From assembly GCF_004210375.1 (NCBI RefSeq), contig NC_134837.1, forward strand, positions 19,229,586-19,293,585: a stretch of 64,000 bases of DNA. Reading direction: 5' to 3'. This document shows positions 1 through 12,185 of this stretch, piece after piece. Made by a program: the position numbers and the translations under genes. The stretch comes from Tachypleus tridentatus (Eukaryota; Arthropoda; Merostomata; Xiphosura; Limulidae). Each line of letters opens with the position of its first letter. Position 1 is the stretch's first letter. Below the pieces are notes generated by a model that was not told where the DNA came from, made no database searches, and saw only the letters and a list, made by a program, of their open reading frames with translations.

Positions 1-57
1 AAATTAGGGACGGTTAGCACAGATAGCCTTCGAGTAGCTTTGTGCGAAATTCAAATT
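1..57 (+). mobile_element. SINE type A, 3' end only
   Basis: This is the last part of a type A SINE, cut by the window edge. It starts in the conserved tail (aaattagggacggttagcac) and runs through the agatagcc...gcgaaattcaaa end shared with the other copies. The tRNA-like head lies outside the window. Confidence 0.8.
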
Positions 58-625
58 CAATTAGATAGATAAACTCAAGAATGAAAAACTGCATATGCGC
101 TACAATTTACCATGTGAGGTGTAAGTAACTATGGCATGACCTATTTGTCAGTCATTCTATATACTGCTATACATAGTACACATGACTAGCAAAAATTATG
201 GAATACTGAGTCAAAAAAGTTAATGTTTTATTGGAGAACTGACCTACAACTCTGCCATGAACTATGTTTTTCAGATATTAATATGTTCACTTTTGATACA
301 AGCTTGGTGTTAGCTTGACAAAGATAATTATAGGGTTAAAAATAATAATAATAGTAATTGTTGTTATTTACCAACTTGTTATGTATCTACCCATGGGCGT
401 CCGTAGGGTATATTATAGAAGTGGGCAGAATGACAAAATTATATCGAAGGTATTATTAAGGAAACGTAAAACTGATAATCCAGAGGATGGGGCAATTGCC
501 AGTTTATCGATGTCCATGTATCTACCTGTCTATGAAATGTGAACATTTGACATTAAAATAACTTTACATAAACTAAAACAGTACAAACAAAGGACTTGTG
601 TTCTTCTGAACGATATTTTATTTGT
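58..625. other. spacer, no gene recognised
   Basis: AT-rich sequence with a small open frame (315-542, 75 codons). Its product starts with an isoleucine/valine-rich hydrophobic run but matches no family I know, and the codons look like ordinary spacer. I see no RNA gene or regulatory element. Confidence 0.4.
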
Positions 626-1912
626 AACAGTTTTACATTCTCAACATCATACATCCAACTCTCAACAGTTTTACACTCTCAACATCATACATCCAACTCT
701 CAACAGTTTTACACTCTCAACATCATACATCCAACTCTCAACAGTTTTACATTCTCAACATCATACATCCAACTCTCAACAGTTTTACACTCTCAACATC
801 ATACATCCAACTCTCAACAGTTTTACACTCTCAACATCATACATCCAACTCTCAACAGTTTTACATTCTCAATATCATACATCCAACTCTCAACAGTTTT
901 ACATTTTCAATATCATACATCCAACTCTCAACAGTTTTACATTCTCAACATCATACATCCAACTCTCAACAGTTTTACACTCTCAACAGTTTCACATTCT
1001 CAACATCATACATCCAACTCTCAACAGTTTTACATTCTCAACATCATACATCCAACTCTCAACAGTTTTACATTCTCAACATCATACATCCAACTCTCAA
1101 CAGTTTTACATTTTCAACATCATACATCCAACTCTCAACAGTTTTACACTCTCAACAGTTTTACATTCTCAACATCATACATCCAACTCTCAACAGTTTT
1201 ACATTCTCAACATCATACATCCAACTCTCAACAGTTTTACATTCTCAACATCATACATCCAACTCTCAACAGTTTTACATTTTCAACATCATACATCCAA
1301 CTCTCAACAGTTTTACACTCTCAACATCATACATCCAACTCTCAACATCATACATCCAACTTTCAACAGTTTTACATTCTCAATATCATACATCCAACTC
1401 TCAACAGTTTTACATTTTCAACATCATACATCCAACTCTCAACAGTTTTACATTCTCAACATCATACATCCAACTCTCAACAGTTTTACATTCTCAATAT
1501 CATACATCCAACTCTCAACAGTTTTACATATTCAATATCATACATCCAACTCTCTACAGTTTTACATTCTCAACATCATACATCCAACTCTCAACAGTTT
1601 TACACTCTCAACAGTTTTACATTCTCAACATCATACATCCAACTCTCAACAGTTTTACATTCTCAACATCATACATCCAACTCTCAACAGTTTTACATTC
1701 TCAACATCATACATCCAACTCTCAACAGTTTTACATTCTCAACATCATACATCCAACTCTCAACAGTTTTACATTCTCAACATCATACATCCAACTCTCA
1801 ACAGTTTTACATTCTCAACATCATACATCCAACTCTCAACAGTTTTACATTCTCAACATCATACATCCAACTCTCAACAGTTTTACAATCTCAACATCAT
1901 ACATCCAACTCT
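626..1912. repeat. 38-bp minisatellite, about 34 copies
   Basis: The unit is ttttacattctcaacatcat followed by acatccaactctcaacag, repeated head to tail with few substitutions. A few units are shortened, for example near 980, 1150 and 1600, where the cacatcat part is skipped. The unit has no stop codon in any of the three + frames, and 38 is not a multiple of 3, so the array stays open for 446 codons and gives a 38-residue peptide period. There is no Kozak context, splice site or non-repeat coding sequence, so I read the frame as an artefact and not a protein gene. Confidence 0.95.
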
Positions 1913-2645
1913 CCAATATTCTTTCTGCGATTTTGAAACAAAAACTCGTCCAGTTATCTCGTTAGGTGTGAAGAAAATTAATAATTATAGAGTAATATGC
2001 AGTAATATTTTACTCCATCATTTTACTATCCACGGATAAATTGTAATGGAACATGATATGTCTTGATGATACTCTATTAGTTTTATTTTAATTATAAATT
2101 ATTTATATCTTGATAAAGCTAAGAAAGTTTTTGAAATCTTGATGAGGTAACTGCAAGATTGGGTTAAATGAAGAGCGAAGTTAAGTAACTAACTGATAAG
2201 CTCGGGATAAGACTATCGTTATGCCACTGTGGTCATTGTTGATGTTATGATGAAATTGATCTTAACGTAATTCCACGCCTACGTCATTGCCATGGTGACG
2301 TAGAGTAATGGTTAAACTTAGAATGAAGCTATAGTAACAAAATATATTGGAAAAACACGAATTTGGGTTGCCAAAATACTGAAATATCGAAGCTGCTAAG
2401 ATAATTTAATGGATGTATCAGAAAAAAATAGCATTCAGATGTCAGTGTTGAGTGAAATGCATAAACTTAAAATAAGCATGCATTGTTATGACATAATAAT
2501 AGTATCATGTAATGTAGTTTATCAAAATGTTTGGTTATTTGTGTTGGTTTTATAGTATAATTTAACAATGCCCGATCTTGATGGAATTTATAAAACTCCC
2601 TGTTGTCGATCATTGCTGCAGATATCGTATTGGAAGATGAGTTTA
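1913..2645. other. spacer, no gene recognised
   Basis: AT-rich unique-looking sequence between the minisatellite and a SINE. No open frame of note and no repeat family recognised. Confidence 0.4.
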
Positions 2646-3007
2646 TTACCCGAGGTGGTTCGAGCGCTCGACTCGCAATCTAATGGTCGCTGGTTCGAAT
2701 CCCCGTTCCACCAGATATTCCCGCCATTTCGTTGGTAAAAGTGTACTTCAAGAGATGGCAGTGGATGGTGATGACCAGCTGGTTACACTCTTCTCTTACA
2801 CTTGCCACCCGCTAGTACAGCGGTATGTCTTCGGATTTACAACGCTAAAATCAGGGCTTCGATCCCCCCTCGGTGGGCTCAGCAGATAGCTCGATGTGGC
2901 TTTGCTATAAGAAAACACACACACACTCTCTTACACTTCTAAATTAAGCACAGCTAGTGCAGATAGTCCTCGTGTAGTTTTGTGCGAAATTCAAAACAAA
3001 CAAACAA
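2646..3007 (+). mobile_element. SINE type A, split by a nested SINE B
   Basis: The head carries an A-box-like gaggtggttcgagcgctcg and a B-box-like ggttcgaatcc. The body follows, and the element ends in a tail with agatagtcctcgtgtag and a caaacaaacaag end. The body is interrupted at 2804-2926 by a type B SINE, flanked by a 12-bp direct repeat (tctcttacactt at 2792-2803 and 2927-2938). With the insert and one copy of the duplication removed, a normal type A body results. This shows that B was active after this A copy had landed. Confidence 0.9.
2804..2926 (+). mobile_element. SINE type B nested in SINE A, with TSD
   Basis: Begins gccacccgctagtacagcgg, has the internal-promoter-like cttcgatcccccc stretch and the tail agcagatagctcgatgtggc, and ends in (CA)n. 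The 12-bp TSD is perfect. This is the clearest complete type B copy and defines the boundaries of the family. Confidence 0.93.
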
Positions 3008-3061
3008 GTCTTGTTACATGAAGTTAATACTATCAGATCTCGAAGGTTGACTGTTGTTGTT

Positions 3062-3150
3062 AAACATAAAACTACACAGTTGGCTATCTGTACTGTGCCC
3101 ACCACGAATATCGAAAACCCGGCTTTTATTTATAAGTGTACGTAGTTACT
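3062..3150 (-). mobile_element. SINE type C, diverged
   Basis: Reverse-strand copy recognised from actacacagttggctatctg, tgcccaccacgaatatcg and the decayed B box and head after it. Ends are poorly defined. Confidence 0.6.
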
Positions 3151-3460
3151 GTTGTTTGTTATACACAATAATTTTTTCAAAACCTAAGAAATGCAAATGT
3201 TTATTTTGTTTCTAATCAAGCAGAAAAAAGGAATGTTTTCAGATTAATGATTTGTTGCTCCACTAATTAAACTGCTAGTTGTAACAGAAAATCCAGTAAA
3301 GCAATGGATGTTTAGACACACAGAATATATTTCTTAAGTCTATATACATCTATATATCATAGTGCATTTAGTATTTTTATGTACCACAGTGTATTTGTAT
3401 ATATTTAATGTGTACTTCATTACTGTGATAAAAAGGCAATAGGGGGCAGATAATTCAAGT
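3151..3460. other. spacer, no gene recognised
   Basis: AT-rich. No gene, repeat family or RNA recognised. Confidence 0.35.
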
Positions 3461-3650
3461 TTCTCATGATGACAAGAAACCCACTTGAGGTAAAACTTTT
3501 TTCTAAAGATGGCTGGTATGGGTATCAAAACTTCAAGTGAAATGAAATACAGAACCTTCTTAGGTCATCTTCAGTTTCAATCTGTCATTGTTAACCTGAA
3601 TATGACCTAAGAAGCCCGAATGTTGTTCCGTATTTTATTTTGCTTAACGT
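3461..3650. repeat. old Penelope-type terminal repeat, palindromic
   Basis: Starts tgatgacaagaaacccactt and contains gatggctggtatgggta, both hallmarks of the terminal repeats of the Penelope-like copies at 15150 and 37667. The inner part forms an imperfect inverted repeat: aaatgaaatacagaac with cttcttaggtcat (3540-3570) against atgacctaagaag with the reverse complement of the first part (3602-3645). The centre reads cctgaatatgacctaagaag, a decayed form of the cctgacgatgaccgaagaag motif near 53737. Confidence 0.65.
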
Positions 3651-4739
3651 TTTAGTATACAGTTCATGTTTCTGTTCGTTCTAGAAACAACAACATTTCC
3701 ATGTGGCCTAATCTAAATCTCAATCACGTGCGAATACCCAGAAAACATTAATAACAATTAACAAAGTCACCAAAAAGTAAACTATTGTGGGTGTGTATGT
3801 GTAGTTTTAGGTCCTTGTATCAATTGAAAGAGAAGAACTCTCACACTGAAGGCTAACAACTGGGCCACACGTTAAAACTGACAAGTTGATAGTCAAGGTT
3901 GAATAGACGAACAACTTTACGCAATTTCAGGAACAATTTCTTCGAAAATTGAGCCAGTTCTTGGAAAAGTAATAAAACCGAGAACCCCCAAGGGATTATC
4001 GGAGTACTGTGACACCGTTTTTGCTAACGACGGGTTTAGGCTTAAGGTCCCGGCCGTTGTGGGTCTCTTCCCTCGGTATGGATGGGTTTCTTAGAGTGAT
4101 AAATACATTAACTGACTCATAAATAAGATGTAATTACCAAGACTGGCAACCGAAGCTGCTTTGATGGCGATTCCTTTCATTTTCACGTGGGATTATACCT
4201 AGTTTCTTATTAAGCCTTATCGTTTTTTCTTCTTCAGTTTAATCTAAGGAATTTAAATTTATTATACACGTGAAACTTCTACACTCCTTTAAGTTAGAAT
4301 CCCAGCAATTCGAAAAAAAAATGTTTTTTGTTACCATTCGCGAGAGCCACATTTGTTTCTATACGAAGTTCAGCAACAAAACTTTCAACTTAATTGTCTA
4401 GTAAAAAAAATTGTTCCTACAATCATTTTACCAAAGTGTGTTTCGTTCACTGGTATCTCACATAGAATTAAATTTTATTTTTCTGTTTGTTTTACGTTAC
4501 GTAATTAATTGTTAACTCGTCAATATTTAAATGAAATTTAAAAAGTGCGAGAAAAGTGAAATTTCTGTACTTGCGCGTGCTCGTGGCTACCGACCTTTGT
4601 GCCCTGGCTGACTATTCTAAGCATGTTTTATGTATATCGCTATGTGCCGGTGTCGGTTTATAAAATAAACTTTAAAACTAGATCACGAAAGTATTGGTTT
4701 TGGAAACAACAGTTTTGGAAAGAACAAGCTCATTGGATG
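3651..4739. other. spacer, no gene recognised
   Basis: A small region near 4000-4070 is richer in GC than its surroundings, but it has no long open frame and no family match that I can make. Confidence 0.35.
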
Positions 4740-4968
4740 AATTCGAATCCCCGTCACACCAAACGTGCTCGCCCTTTCAGTCGTGCGGTCGTTATAATGT
4801 GACGGTCAATCCCACCATTTGTTGGTAAAATAGTAGCCCAAAAATTGGCAGGGGGTAGTGATGACTAGCTGCTTTCCCTCTAATCTTACACTGCTAAATT
4901 AGGGACGGCTAGCGCAGATAGCCCTCGTGTTAACTTTCTGCGAAATTTCAAAACAAACAAAAAAAAAA
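4740..4968 (+). mobile_element. SINE type A, 5'-truncated
   Basis: Begins inside the B box (attcgaatccccgtcacacc) and continues through the body and tail to an A-rich end. The head is missing, as expected for incomplete reverse transcription. Confidence 0.88.
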
Positions 4969-5702
4969 ACCTGGATGAAAAAAATTAATATATTTTGCTT
5001 ATGGTTGACTTCTAAACCCTGGTAAACTATAAATATCTCCATTTCAGCTATAGTGCTTTAGTCAAAAGTTACATCATTTGATTGGACAGGTAAACGTAGT
5101 AAATACAACAGTGTAATGGAGATTTAGGCTTAATGTTTAAAACACTGGTCGTATTGGTTTAATACAACGTTTCTTAACATTTTTTCGATAGTAGGGACCG
5201 TCTCACTGTTTGCCTAAACTATCGCGAACCGCTGGAAGTAAGTAGAACATTAATACGGCTTATACGAATATTCTGTCAATTTTTTGTATTGTTTGTTTTA
5301 TATCAAACCCCTCTGACCGACAGGGTGGTTGTAACGGACCAGTACCAATCTTCTGGTCATAGTTGAGGAATCAAATGTTTACTACATTGTATTGAATAAA
5401 TAAATAAATAAAAATCAGACTGAATAATCTACCTTCAGGTCTATCTCAGTATTACTAAATTGTGGACACGTAAACATAAATTTGGTGATATATATGTTTA
5501 TATTAATATTAACATTTAAGTAAAAGTCATGCAACAATCAGCTGCGTATTGCAGTTTCGTTCTACGGAGTATACGATTTCAAAACACTAAGTAAATATGG
5601 TTTATTTTTCCTTTGTTTATTATAATTTACAAATACTGGGTTCAACAAGCAAACCTGAAGTCTTTATTGATAGTACAAGTTGTAAGCATTGGACTATTTT
5701 GT
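4969..5702. other. spacer with a short TAAA microsatellite
   Basis: No gene recognised. A short (TAAA)n run sits near 5395-5412. Confidence 0.4.
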
Positions 5703-5989
5703 TTGTTTGTTGTTGTTGTTTTTTTGGAATTTTGCACAAAACTACTCGAGGGCTATCTGTGCTAGCCGTCCCTAATTTAGCAGTGTAAGACGAGAGGGAA
5801 GGCAGCTAGTCATCACCACCCACCGCCAACTCTTGGGCTACTCGTTTACCAACGAATAGTGGGATTGACCGTAACATTATAACGCCCCCACGGCTGAAAA
5901 GACGAGCATGTTTGGCGCGACGGGGATGCGAACCCGCGACCCTCAGATTACGAGTCGCACGCCTCAACACGCTTGGCCATGCCGGGCCG
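5703..5989 (-). mobile_element. SINE type A, full length
   Basis: On the reverse strand the copy runs from the tRNA-like head (gcggcccggcatggccaagc at the right end) to the T-rich left end that represents the A-rich tail. Both internal promoter boxes are still recognisable. Confidence 0.92.
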
Positions 5990-8428
5990 CATTGGACTGC
6001 ACAAGGAACTATTTAAAGTTTATTCGAACCGATAACAAGTTGATATCTAAACAAATACTTAATACTTGAATAACTCAATTAATCTAAACTTTACAATTTG
6101 CACGACGATTTTACATACACAACTCTTGTCTTTAAAGGCATAAACAGTTCACCCTATCTGTTTCTGTAAGAGTATGCTGTCACCATTTTGAGAGTTTAAA
6201 AAAAACACTCTAGAAAACATAATTAGTTTTATTTAAACCAACGGTTTACCATAGTGTTTTTTACAGAATAATAAGCAACTGTTACATTTGAAAACCAGTT
6301 TGTAATAACAAGTACACCAATAATATCAGTAATGGAGTACCTCAAGATTGTTGTATTTTCCAAAAAAAGACACCTGACGGTTAGCTGGACCGAAATATTT
6401 TTCAACGTTCTGTTTTGACATTTAAAAAATAATAATTTCCAGTGATTTTACCAAGCACCGTTTGTACTTACGTCTTGTCAAACTGGTTATTAACTGAGCA
6501 CAAAACCAGTTCGTATGCGATCTATTTTTCAGTAGTTCGACTAAGTTTTTCTTTTTTCGTTTTATGAAGTCATTTTGTGTTCTTTTAACTTAAATTTCAC
6601 GTTTCTATATGTTTATCCTATGTAGAATAGACAGCGTGTTTATGTAAATGACAAATTTATAAACTGAACAGTTTATGTCTTTAATAAATAATGTTATGGT
6701 ACTTATAACATCACTGCCCAACGCTTAAAGTTGAAAGTTGCTATCTGTTTTAAAAAAAATATTGACATTAATCAGATAAGCAAATGGATCAAAGTTTGTT
6801 TATTTCAGAAGTTGGTGATGCTACTTGGATATTTTTTGTGTAGTCAATGAGTGTATATTGTCTAAAACAAAATTGTAATCAAACACTGTTTTTAATGTCC
6901 GGTCTGTTTTGTTTCAGTAATAAGTCGGAGCTATATTTGTAGTGGAGTGTCACTGAAGCCCTAAGCACACTATGATTTAGGCTAAAGTTTTATATCTTTA
7001 CAAAATCGTTGATGTTTGTCATCGATATTTTTTTACGGATGCAACGGTTTTGTTTAAACATCGTGTTTGTTTTCATTTTGGTGTGGCAGCTGTAAAGCGA
7101 CCATTTACAATTAACATCAGGGGATAGGTTTCAGTTTTGTAAGCGCTCAAGTGTGGTTGTCATTTCCGCTGAGATTTATTCATGGTTATAACTCAATTCC
7201 ACGAATATTGGACGTCCACTTTGGTGCTTTAACTTTACTCTACGCATTTTTGTGTTTTTAATTACCATCCTAGTTTTCTCTGTATACAGTGCACACTCTG
7301 TATTGTTTTCGCTACAAAACTAAATTCTGTTACTGTAGTGAATCTAAGAATCGACCCGTCCATGCATATCCGAGAGTAGCAATATGATACAACAAGAGTA
7401 GCAATGTGATACAACTTCACAGAGGGCGCAACTCAGAGCTTTACTAACGCTTGTAACAAAGGCAATAAACCTTTGGACCCCATTTTTCACAGGCCAGCAA
7501 GAGAAATTTCCGGTTAACTGTTTCGGATCGGTAATGCTTTCAGGAAACTTACTGACCTCACCGGGCTTCTGTTATCCTTGTTCATTGGACTCGCAAGAGT
7601 GGACCTGTGTTGTCACCGTTTTCACTGACACGCCGAGACGCCAGTAGACATCCATACTACCGGGACAAATTAGGATTGAAATTCCCTCGTAACGAGACCT
7701 GGCGTTCTTCCTCCACCCCCCTGATATTTATTCAGGCATTGCCACAATCGATTCATCTCCTTTAGTTAAAAAATAAAAACCGTGCAAGAAGAATTGCCCT
7801 GCCTCCCTTCACCCACCCCTCTGTACATGAAACATTTTAATTGTTAAAACACAGATGGCGTAGTAATGACACTGGTAAAAACTAGTCATTTGAGGAAAAT
7901 CATTCTATTGTGTGTTTATTGTTCTCGTCTATCAAGCCTTTTGGTTAACAGCTACAAAGGCTATTGTAATTAGGGAAAATGGAACACAAATGAATTCTTA
8001 TAATTAGTAAACAGAGAGAAGCAGTTGTTTTTTTTTACGCTGAACAGTGGGAAGGTAGTTTCTTATGATGGTGGAAAGTAACTCTTTATAAGTAGAGAAC
8101 TAAAACTACTTCCGACTAACTGCTGCCTTTGCCTCCACCCAAAAGAACATTTAGTGAGATATTCTCCACCCAAAAAGTCAAGAATAATAACGATAATTAA
8201 TCTATTAAAATAATAATTAAAAAAAAACTACCACTTAATCTTAATAACAATCCACGAAAGGGGACGAAGAGGAACTACAAAGTTCCTGAACACCCCAGTT
8301 GGAGAGAGAACTCTTCTGATTTCTCTCTCTCTAAACTGAACCCCTGCCACGGTAGTTTAGTTTAGTTTACTTCCGACTATTCACGACTATAAGATACTAA
8401 TGGATAAAATAGGAAAAACTGAAGTGCA
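5990..8428. other. spacer, no gene recognised
   Basis: 2.4 kb without an open frame or family that I can identify. The part near 7400-7760 is less AT-rich and could hold an unrecognised non-coding exon, but nothing supports that directly. A 22-bp direct duplication (agagtagcaatrtgatacaa) lies at 7372-7415. Confidence 0.35.
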
Positions 8429-9319
8429 GGAGGAATATTGTAATTAACAAACTTGAGTAGCGGTCCCTGATTGTTTACAACAGTGTAGGTGAAGGGTCGG
8501 GTTTGGAGGAATATTGTAATTAACAAACTTGAGTAGCGGTCCCTGATTGTTTACAACAGTGTAGGTGAAGGGTTGGGTTTGGAGGAATACTGTAATTAAC
8601 AAACTTGAGTAGCGGTCCCTGATTGTTTTCAACAGTGTAGGTGAAGGGTCGGGTTTGGAGGAATACTGTAATTAACAAACTTGAGTAGCGGTCCCTGATT
8701 GTCTACAACAGTGTAGGTGAAGGGTCGGGTTTGGAGGAATATTGTAATTAACAAACTTGAATAGCGGTCCCTGGTTGTTTACAACAGTGTAGGTGAAGGG
8801 TCGGGTTTGGAGGAATACTGTAATTAACAAAGTTGAGTAGCGGTCCCTGGTTGTTTACAACAGTGTAGGTGAAAGGTCGGGTTTGGAAGAATATTGTAAT
8901 TAACAAACTTGAGTAGCGGTCCCTGATTGTTTACAACAGTGTAGGTGAAAGGTCGGGTTTGGAAGAATATTGTAATTAACAAACTTGAGTAGCGGTCCCT
9001 GGTTGTTTACAACAGTGTAGGTGAAGGGTTGGGTTTGGAAGAATATTGTAATTAACAAACTTGAGTAGCGGTCCCTGATTGTTTACAACAGTGTAGGTGA
9101 AGGGTTGGGTTTGGAGGAATACTGTAATTAACAAACTTGAGTAGCGGCCCTGATTGTTTACAACAGTGTAGGTGAAGGGTTGGGTTTGGAGGAATATTGT
9201 AATTAACAAACTTGAGTAGCGGTCCCTGGTTGTTTACAACAGTGTAGGTGAAGGGTTGGGTTTGGAGGAATATTGTAATTAACAAACTTGAGTAGCGGTT
9301 CCTGATTGTTTAGAACAGT
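8429..9319. repeat. 76-bp minisatellite, about 11.7 copies
   Basis: The unit starts ggaggaatattgtaattaac, continues aaacttgagtagcggtccct and ends tgaagggtcgggttt. Copies differ at few sites (gg/ag, ctgatt/ctggtt, ggtc/ggtt). One copy near 9147 has lost a base (gcggccctg). Open frames on the reverse strand (for example 8976-9209) are repeat artefacts: they shift frame between units. Confidence 0.95.
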
Positions 9320-10670
9320 GAGCTACTTTATATGATGACCATAAGGTCGGGTTTGAGCTTATTTGGAATACATCATTTTCATAATACTATGTGGCCCGCG
9401 GGCTGTCTACTGGGGACAAGTGATTTAAGGTATTGTTTCAAAATCTTTTGTTGCCGTTGTCTAGAGATAACTTTTGAATTAATAATTTCTGTTTTTCTTC
9501 GGCTTTGCTATTTTAACAGTGTTGCAATAAGTTTGTTTTAGAAATGATTCACAGAAAGTCGTATATAGCAAGCTGAAAGTGGAATATTATGTAAATATTT
9601 AATAACATTTTATATTCAATTTATTTTGTTTGTGCTTTATGTTTATATTTGTATCTTTATAGAAGTATGAGACTTGTGAAGCATCATGTACAATTAATTA
9701 AAAACCCGGATGTTGCCGACATGAGATGTTTGCAGATATGTTATCGAGTCATATTTCACTGTCATATGTTTTGCATTGTACTAACAAAATATTTTATGGT
9801 ATTAATGGATCTAGGTCAATGTCTTACCGGAGTAAAAAAAAAAAATGCAGAAATACATTAGATACCTTTATTGTTATTTCTTAAATGTTCTATAATATTA
9901 CAGGATATATCGTATATAAAATAACACAAAGAAAATAGCACATGTAACAATATATAATAACATAATAGCGCATAGTTTATCACGAGTAAAGTCAGTTGAT
10001 AATTCATTTCACAGTGTTAATTGAGAATTTACTAGCGTGTCCTACACCACTGGAGAATTCTCCCATTGTTTTGTGTCCAGAATTGTAATCCTGACAAAGT
10101 ATGTGGGGGTCGGTTCTGATGCTCAGTAGTGGTACGTCTCATACGTTTCATTGGGGGTTGATCACGACCCTCCTGCATAATTAGGGTTGATACTACTTTG
10201 TGTTCAAATATTGTTTTTGTGTTGTGTTTTTTTTTTTCGAGTAGGTGAGTGTTTTGTATTTTCCAATCATGTTTTGAAATGTTTTAGTCTCTTATATTCC
10301 ACTGACAGATGTTTCATTTCACGTATTTCATTTCTTTCTAATGATATACCAATTGTACACAACAAGCAGCCGAAGTTTAGGTAGCAATGTGTGGTTTATT
10401 ATCTTGAAAAATACAAGTTATAATTAGCAAACTTCTTACCTAATTGGATTCTCACTTTAAAACAGAGAAACTTTCAACATATCTTGAGAAAAGTAATAAA
10501 AGAATAAGTACAAAGGTAAACTATATAGTAAATATTTTGGTAAGACATTGTTCGTATTCTCGTATATATATATTTGAAATATGCCCCACTGTCACATGGT
10601 ATGAACACTACAGGTTTATAGGTATATCTCTATTGTAACGTTTCCTTAGTTACATGTGTTGGTTAACTTT
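9320..10670. other. spacer, no gene recognised
   Basis: Contains several open frames of 60-70 codons rich in Phe, Ile and Cys, typical of random AT-rich DNA. No match to a family that I know. Confidence 0.35.
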
Positions 10671-10795
10671 GTTTATTCGTTGTTAAGGTAAGCAGATGGT
10701 TATCTTTGCTGTGCCCATAGATGATATGGAAACCCGACTTTTAGCATTATAAGTCTTGATACTTTCTGCTGAGAAACTGGAGGGGGCTATTGGTT
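10671..10795 (-). mobile_element. SINE type C, diverged
   Basis: Reverse-strand relic recognised from agcagatggttatctttgct, gtgcccat, ggaaacccgacttttagc and the final agaaactggaggggg head. Confidence 0.6.
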
Positions 10796-12185
10796 AAAGA
10801 ACTCGATTCATTTCATGATAGGCTTAAACGTGATATTAATTTGGTCGTATTTTTTTTTGATATCTACTTATCAGTCTGTACAAAATGATAAACTATCTAA
10901 ACATTTTTCACACTGAAAGTTTCTAGCTCACTACAGTGGTAAACATAAACCAGAATAAACTATTCAGATGCTTAAATAAATCATTCGATCTTATTATTTT
11001 GGTTACGATAGAAGACGGAGTTAAGTAGATTATGGTATGTTGCGCATGCGCAATAAACGTTCCTGTAGTAAAAAAAAAATTATTTGTTGTCGTCTGGAGG
11101 CATCTCGGTTAGTTTGTTTTTTTCAAGAGTGGGTTTAAAAAAGGTACAAAAGTTTACTTTAGTTTTTCATGTTTCTTAAAATGATATATTGAACTGATTG
11201 GCAGGCAGTTCACTCCGAATTATTTAACTGTTAATGTGTTTCAGTTCTAATAAGACCTGACAAACGGAAAACAGAATGTTTGGCAATTTTCTCTTAACCC
11301 TTGCTACAGGTATGTAGCATTCACGTTCAAGAAGGAAATCTTTCCATCGCTTATCTAGCTACGGTATGAAAAACAACAACAACAGTGGATTCACCCAGGG
11401 ACACTTGGAGAACAGGTATAAATACTAAAAACAAGAGAAATACATTGAAATGGATCATAAATCCACCCAACGTCCTCTGAAAATCGTACTCCAATAACCT
11501 TGAATTATGCACCAATTAGGGATGGCTTCCTCCTAGCTGTTATGTCAAAAGGAAGGAATAACCTGAGCTCTCATATATCAAAGTCGACATTTACTGTCGA
11601 GTGAGGAAATTATTCTCGTGACCAGGCGACCTTTAAGCTATATGCTACAATATTGTCATCTCTAGTATTTCGATGCAAGCTTGGGCAGTTTCTGAAGAGT
11701 CACTTGTGCAATATTGTCACACAAGAAGCCTACAGTCACAGCCTTAGGTTGAGACAGACGCCGAACAAAATAGTATGTGTTATGTAATCCACTACAGCGG
11801 GTATTATAACAAAAACTGAGATAAATGCTGAAGAAAGGTGAGACATTGAAAAGTTGAGAAGCGGTACATTTATGCCTAAGTAATGTGTGTACGTTGAGTC
11901 GTTTTGTGAATGCGATCCATCTAGTCCTTATATTCTTTTTAGTAAGCCTCGTTGTCCCATTTCAACAAGTATTAGTGCTTCACTGTCTCTACGTAAAGCC
12001 GAATTAATACCACAGTTGGTCTACATTGGTAGCTTCAGTCTTTCTTTTCTCACATGAAATTTGACTAATCAAAATAATCGTTTACAAAATATAAAATTGA
12101 AGTAATGATTCCCAACTTACAACTATCTGAACTGGTTATTAAAAAAACAAAAGTATGACCACCCAGAGCACTTCGACACTGTGTA
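10796..12185. other. spacer, no gene recognised
   Basis: No gene, RNA or repeat family recognised. Confidence 0.35.

Noticed and set aside
596..1936. 446-codon open frame as a protein gene
   Set aside because: It lies entirely on the 38-bp minisatellite, which has no stop in any + frame. The peptide has no unique sequence and there are no gene signals around it.
8444..9285. Reverse-strand frames of 62-77 codons in the 76-bp array
   Set aside because: The same peptide words recur in shifted frames because the unit is not a multiple of three. These are repeat artefacts.
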